DNA from: Streptomyces sp. NBC_01549
Lineage (GTDB): Bacteria; Actinomycetota; Actinomycetes; Streptomycetales; Streptomycetaceae
Reading direction: 5' to 3'
DNA length: 64,000 nucleotides
Assembly: GCF_026339955.1 (NCBI RefSeq)
Contig: NZ_JAPEPW010000002.1
Coordinates: 124,001 to 188,000, forward strand
Both the position numbers and the translations under genes were made by a program. Numbering within the stretch: position 1 is the stretch's first letter; the number at the start of each line of letters is the position of its first letter. Below the pieces are notes generated by a model. It saw only the letters and a list, made by a program, of their open reading frames with translations, did no database searches and was not told where the DNA came from. Of the stretch, positions 62,647 to 64,000 are shown one piece after another.

Positions 62647-62695
62647 GGGCCGAGGTCGACCGCGCCTGAGAAAGGACGCGGACCGACCTCGGCCC
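62647..62695 (+). terminator. Hairpin after the expansin gene
   Basis: GGGCCGAGGTCG at 62647-62658 pairs with CGACCTCGGCCC at 62684-62695. It may serve both the expansin gene and the convergent pseudogene. Confidence 0.7.
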
Positions 62696-62714
62696 CGGTG
62701 TCGCTGATGTCGGG

Positions 62715-63355
62715 TCAGCCACCGCTGACGGTCAGGTTGTTGGTGTTGAAGTTGAGTCCGCCGGACGACGAGGTGATCTCATAGCCCAGGTGGACAGCCG
62801 GTGCGACCAGTACACCAGCCCCCACTCGCGGTTGAGGGTCTCCACATCGCCGTATCGCTGCCGCAGGTCGTCCACGAACCGCTGGAAGACGCCGTGGTTG
62901 TGCGGCAGTCGCGGGCCGGGCTCGTTGTCGACCTGGAAGCCGATGACCGCGGGGTGGGCGGCGTAACGGGCCGCGATCGCGCGGATCACCCGCTCCGCGT
63001 GGAAACGGAAGGCCGGGTGCGTGAAGTCGACCTCCTGCCGGGCACCCCATGCGGCGCGGCGCCCGGCGGCGATCTCCGGGTACTGCCGGGCCAGCCACGG
63101 CGGCACCGCGTAGGTGGGAGTGCCGAGTACGACGGAGATGCCGCGCTCATGGGCTCCGTCCAGGACCGGTTGCAGCCAGCCGAGTTCGAACCGGCCGTTC
63201 TCCGATTCCCAGGTGGACCAGACCGACTCGCCGACGCGGATGACGGTGAACTTGGCCTCCGCCATGAGATCGAGGTCGGTCTTGAGCCGTTCGTACGGCT
63301 GGTACTCGTGGTAGTAGGCGGCGCCGAACAGGACGCGCGCGGGCAGATCAGTCAT
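62715..63355 (-). pseudogene. Truncated GH42 beta-galactosidase fused to a foreign gene tail
   Basis: About 190 codons of a GH42 N-terminus (FGAAYYHEYQPYERLKTDL, VDNEPG with acid/base Glu) end after LNREWGLVYWSHRL. From there the GH42 frame reaches a stop at 62732, while another frame reads GYEITSSSGGLNFNTNNLTV and ends at 62715. The latter looks like the real C-terminus of a different secreted enzyme, not identified. The nucleophile part of GH42 is lost. The promoter side with its operators is intact. Confidence 0.85.
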
Positions 63356-63519
63356 GTGAAGCCCTCAAGGAGACGGATGGTTCCCGGCCGCCGGAATCCG
63401 GTCGTGGATCCCGGCGGCCGGGACGGGGAGGTGGTGGGTGTCCGGGGGTCGAACCGGTCACGGACGTACCGGACTTGGTCACGTGGCGGGTGAGGGCGGC
63501 GCCGCCCCCTAGACGGATC

Positions 63520-63655
63520 GTCGAAGCGCTTCACTCGATCACGCAAGTTAATGAGGAATTTCTGGCGAAGCAAGAGGCCACAGACAATGGAACCCTCTTC
63601 CTCCCTTGGGCATTGACATAACATCTTGAGCGGTGACAGCGTCGAAGCGCTTCAC
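63520..63655. promoter_or_regulatory. Two LacI-type operators between GH42 pseudogene and GH1 gene
   Basis: GTCGAAGCGCTTCAC at 63520-63534 and again at 63641-63655, identical to each other and one arm different from the perfect palindrome at 53555. They lie in the divergent promoter region 63356-63705. Confidence 0.78.
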
Positions 63656-63705
63656 CAACTGATGTCTCTCCCGCTCGTTGAGGTGTCCCACCCGTGGGTT
63701 CTTTA

Positions 63706-64000
63706 TGGCGTCACCAACCCGCCCGCCCGACCTGTCCGCCCACCCGACTGGCCCGGCCGCACCGGCGCGGCCCGGCGCTGGAGCTCTGAACACCCTGTCC
63801 GACACACCCGGGCCCACCGTGCGCCCGTTCCCCGAACTACCCGCCGGGTTCCGCTTCGGAGCCGCGACCGCCGCCTACCAGATCGAGGGCGCCCACGATG
63901 AGGACGGCCGCGGCCCGTCCATCTGGGACACCTTCAGCCACACCCCTGGACGCACCCTCGGCTGCGCCACTGGTGACACCGCCTGCGACCACTACCACCG
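63706..64000 (+). CDS. GH1 beta-glycosidase, 3' end beyond window
   Basis: The frame is open from ATG 63706 to the edge (98 codons). It reads [30 protein letters not shown] and [10 protein letters not shown], the N-terminal signature of GH1 beta-glucosidases and beta-galactosidases. No signal peptide. The first 45 residues are Pro/Ala-rich and not part of the fold, so a GTG at 63821 may be the true start; neither has a strong ribosome site. Confidence 0.88.

Overview
The window is high-GC actinobacterial DNA, almost certainly from a Streptomyces or close relative. Coding regions have strong GC bias at codon position 3, GTG starts and ATGA/GTGA overlaps are common, ribosome sites are of the AGGAG type, and Sec or Tat signal peptides are frequent. 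One sugar-import operon has no ATPase of its own, as expected where a shared MsiK-type ATPase is used. No tRNA, rRNA, CRISPR array, transposase or phage gene was seen. The content is a plant cell wall degradation island.

Layout. 1-710: start of a family 2 glycosyltransferase cut by the window edge. 1464-19857: ten secreted enzymes on the minus strand (CE1-type esterase, GH29 fucosidase, GH59 galactosidase, GH54, GH27, GH54, GH10 xylanase, CE3-type esterase, beta-helix protein, GH54), each with a ricin-type CBM13 lectin domain. 19858-21111: long non-coding stretch with operator-like palindromes. 21112-22134: LacI-family regulator. 22231-23991: a chain of gene fossils (CE7 esterase, GH5 cellulase, GH6 cellulase). 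24065-31874: a GntR regulator divergent from a sugar ABC operon that also encodes an unrecognised 670-residue protein, a rhamnose-type mutarotase and a fuconolactonase-like enzyme. 31946-32581: gene debris, including one arm of a 291-bp inverted repeat. 44295-32593: a compact 12-gene minus-strand operon that reads as L-fucose import and oxidation, ending in its own GntR regulator. 44720-46951: a second GH29 fucosidase divergent from that operon. 47199-53351: CE2-type esterase, small secreted protein, GH62 arabinofuranosidase, an isolated trpC and a CE3-type esterase. 53833-61437: GH42, GH36, GH43 and GH5 enzymes. 61621-62589: expansin-like protein. 62715-63355: truncated GH42 pseudogene, divergent from a GH1 gene cut by the right edge.

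How it fits together. The secreted enzymes address arabinoxylan (GH10, GH54, GH62, esterases), fucosylated and galactosylated side chains (GH29 x2, GH27, GH59) and cellulose (GH5, expansin). Released galactosides and arabinosides can be finished inside the cell by GH42, GH36, GH43 and GH1, which lack signal peptides. L-fucose would enter by the RbsABC-type transporter and be oxidised through L-fuconolactone, L-fuconate and 2-keto-3-deoxy-L-fuconate. What happens after that step is unusual and is the most interesting metabolic question here. A shared ACATCCCATGT motif in three promoter regions and a GAAGCGCTTC palindrome in others suggest at least two regulons, and one perfect CebR-type box lies inside a GH54 gene.
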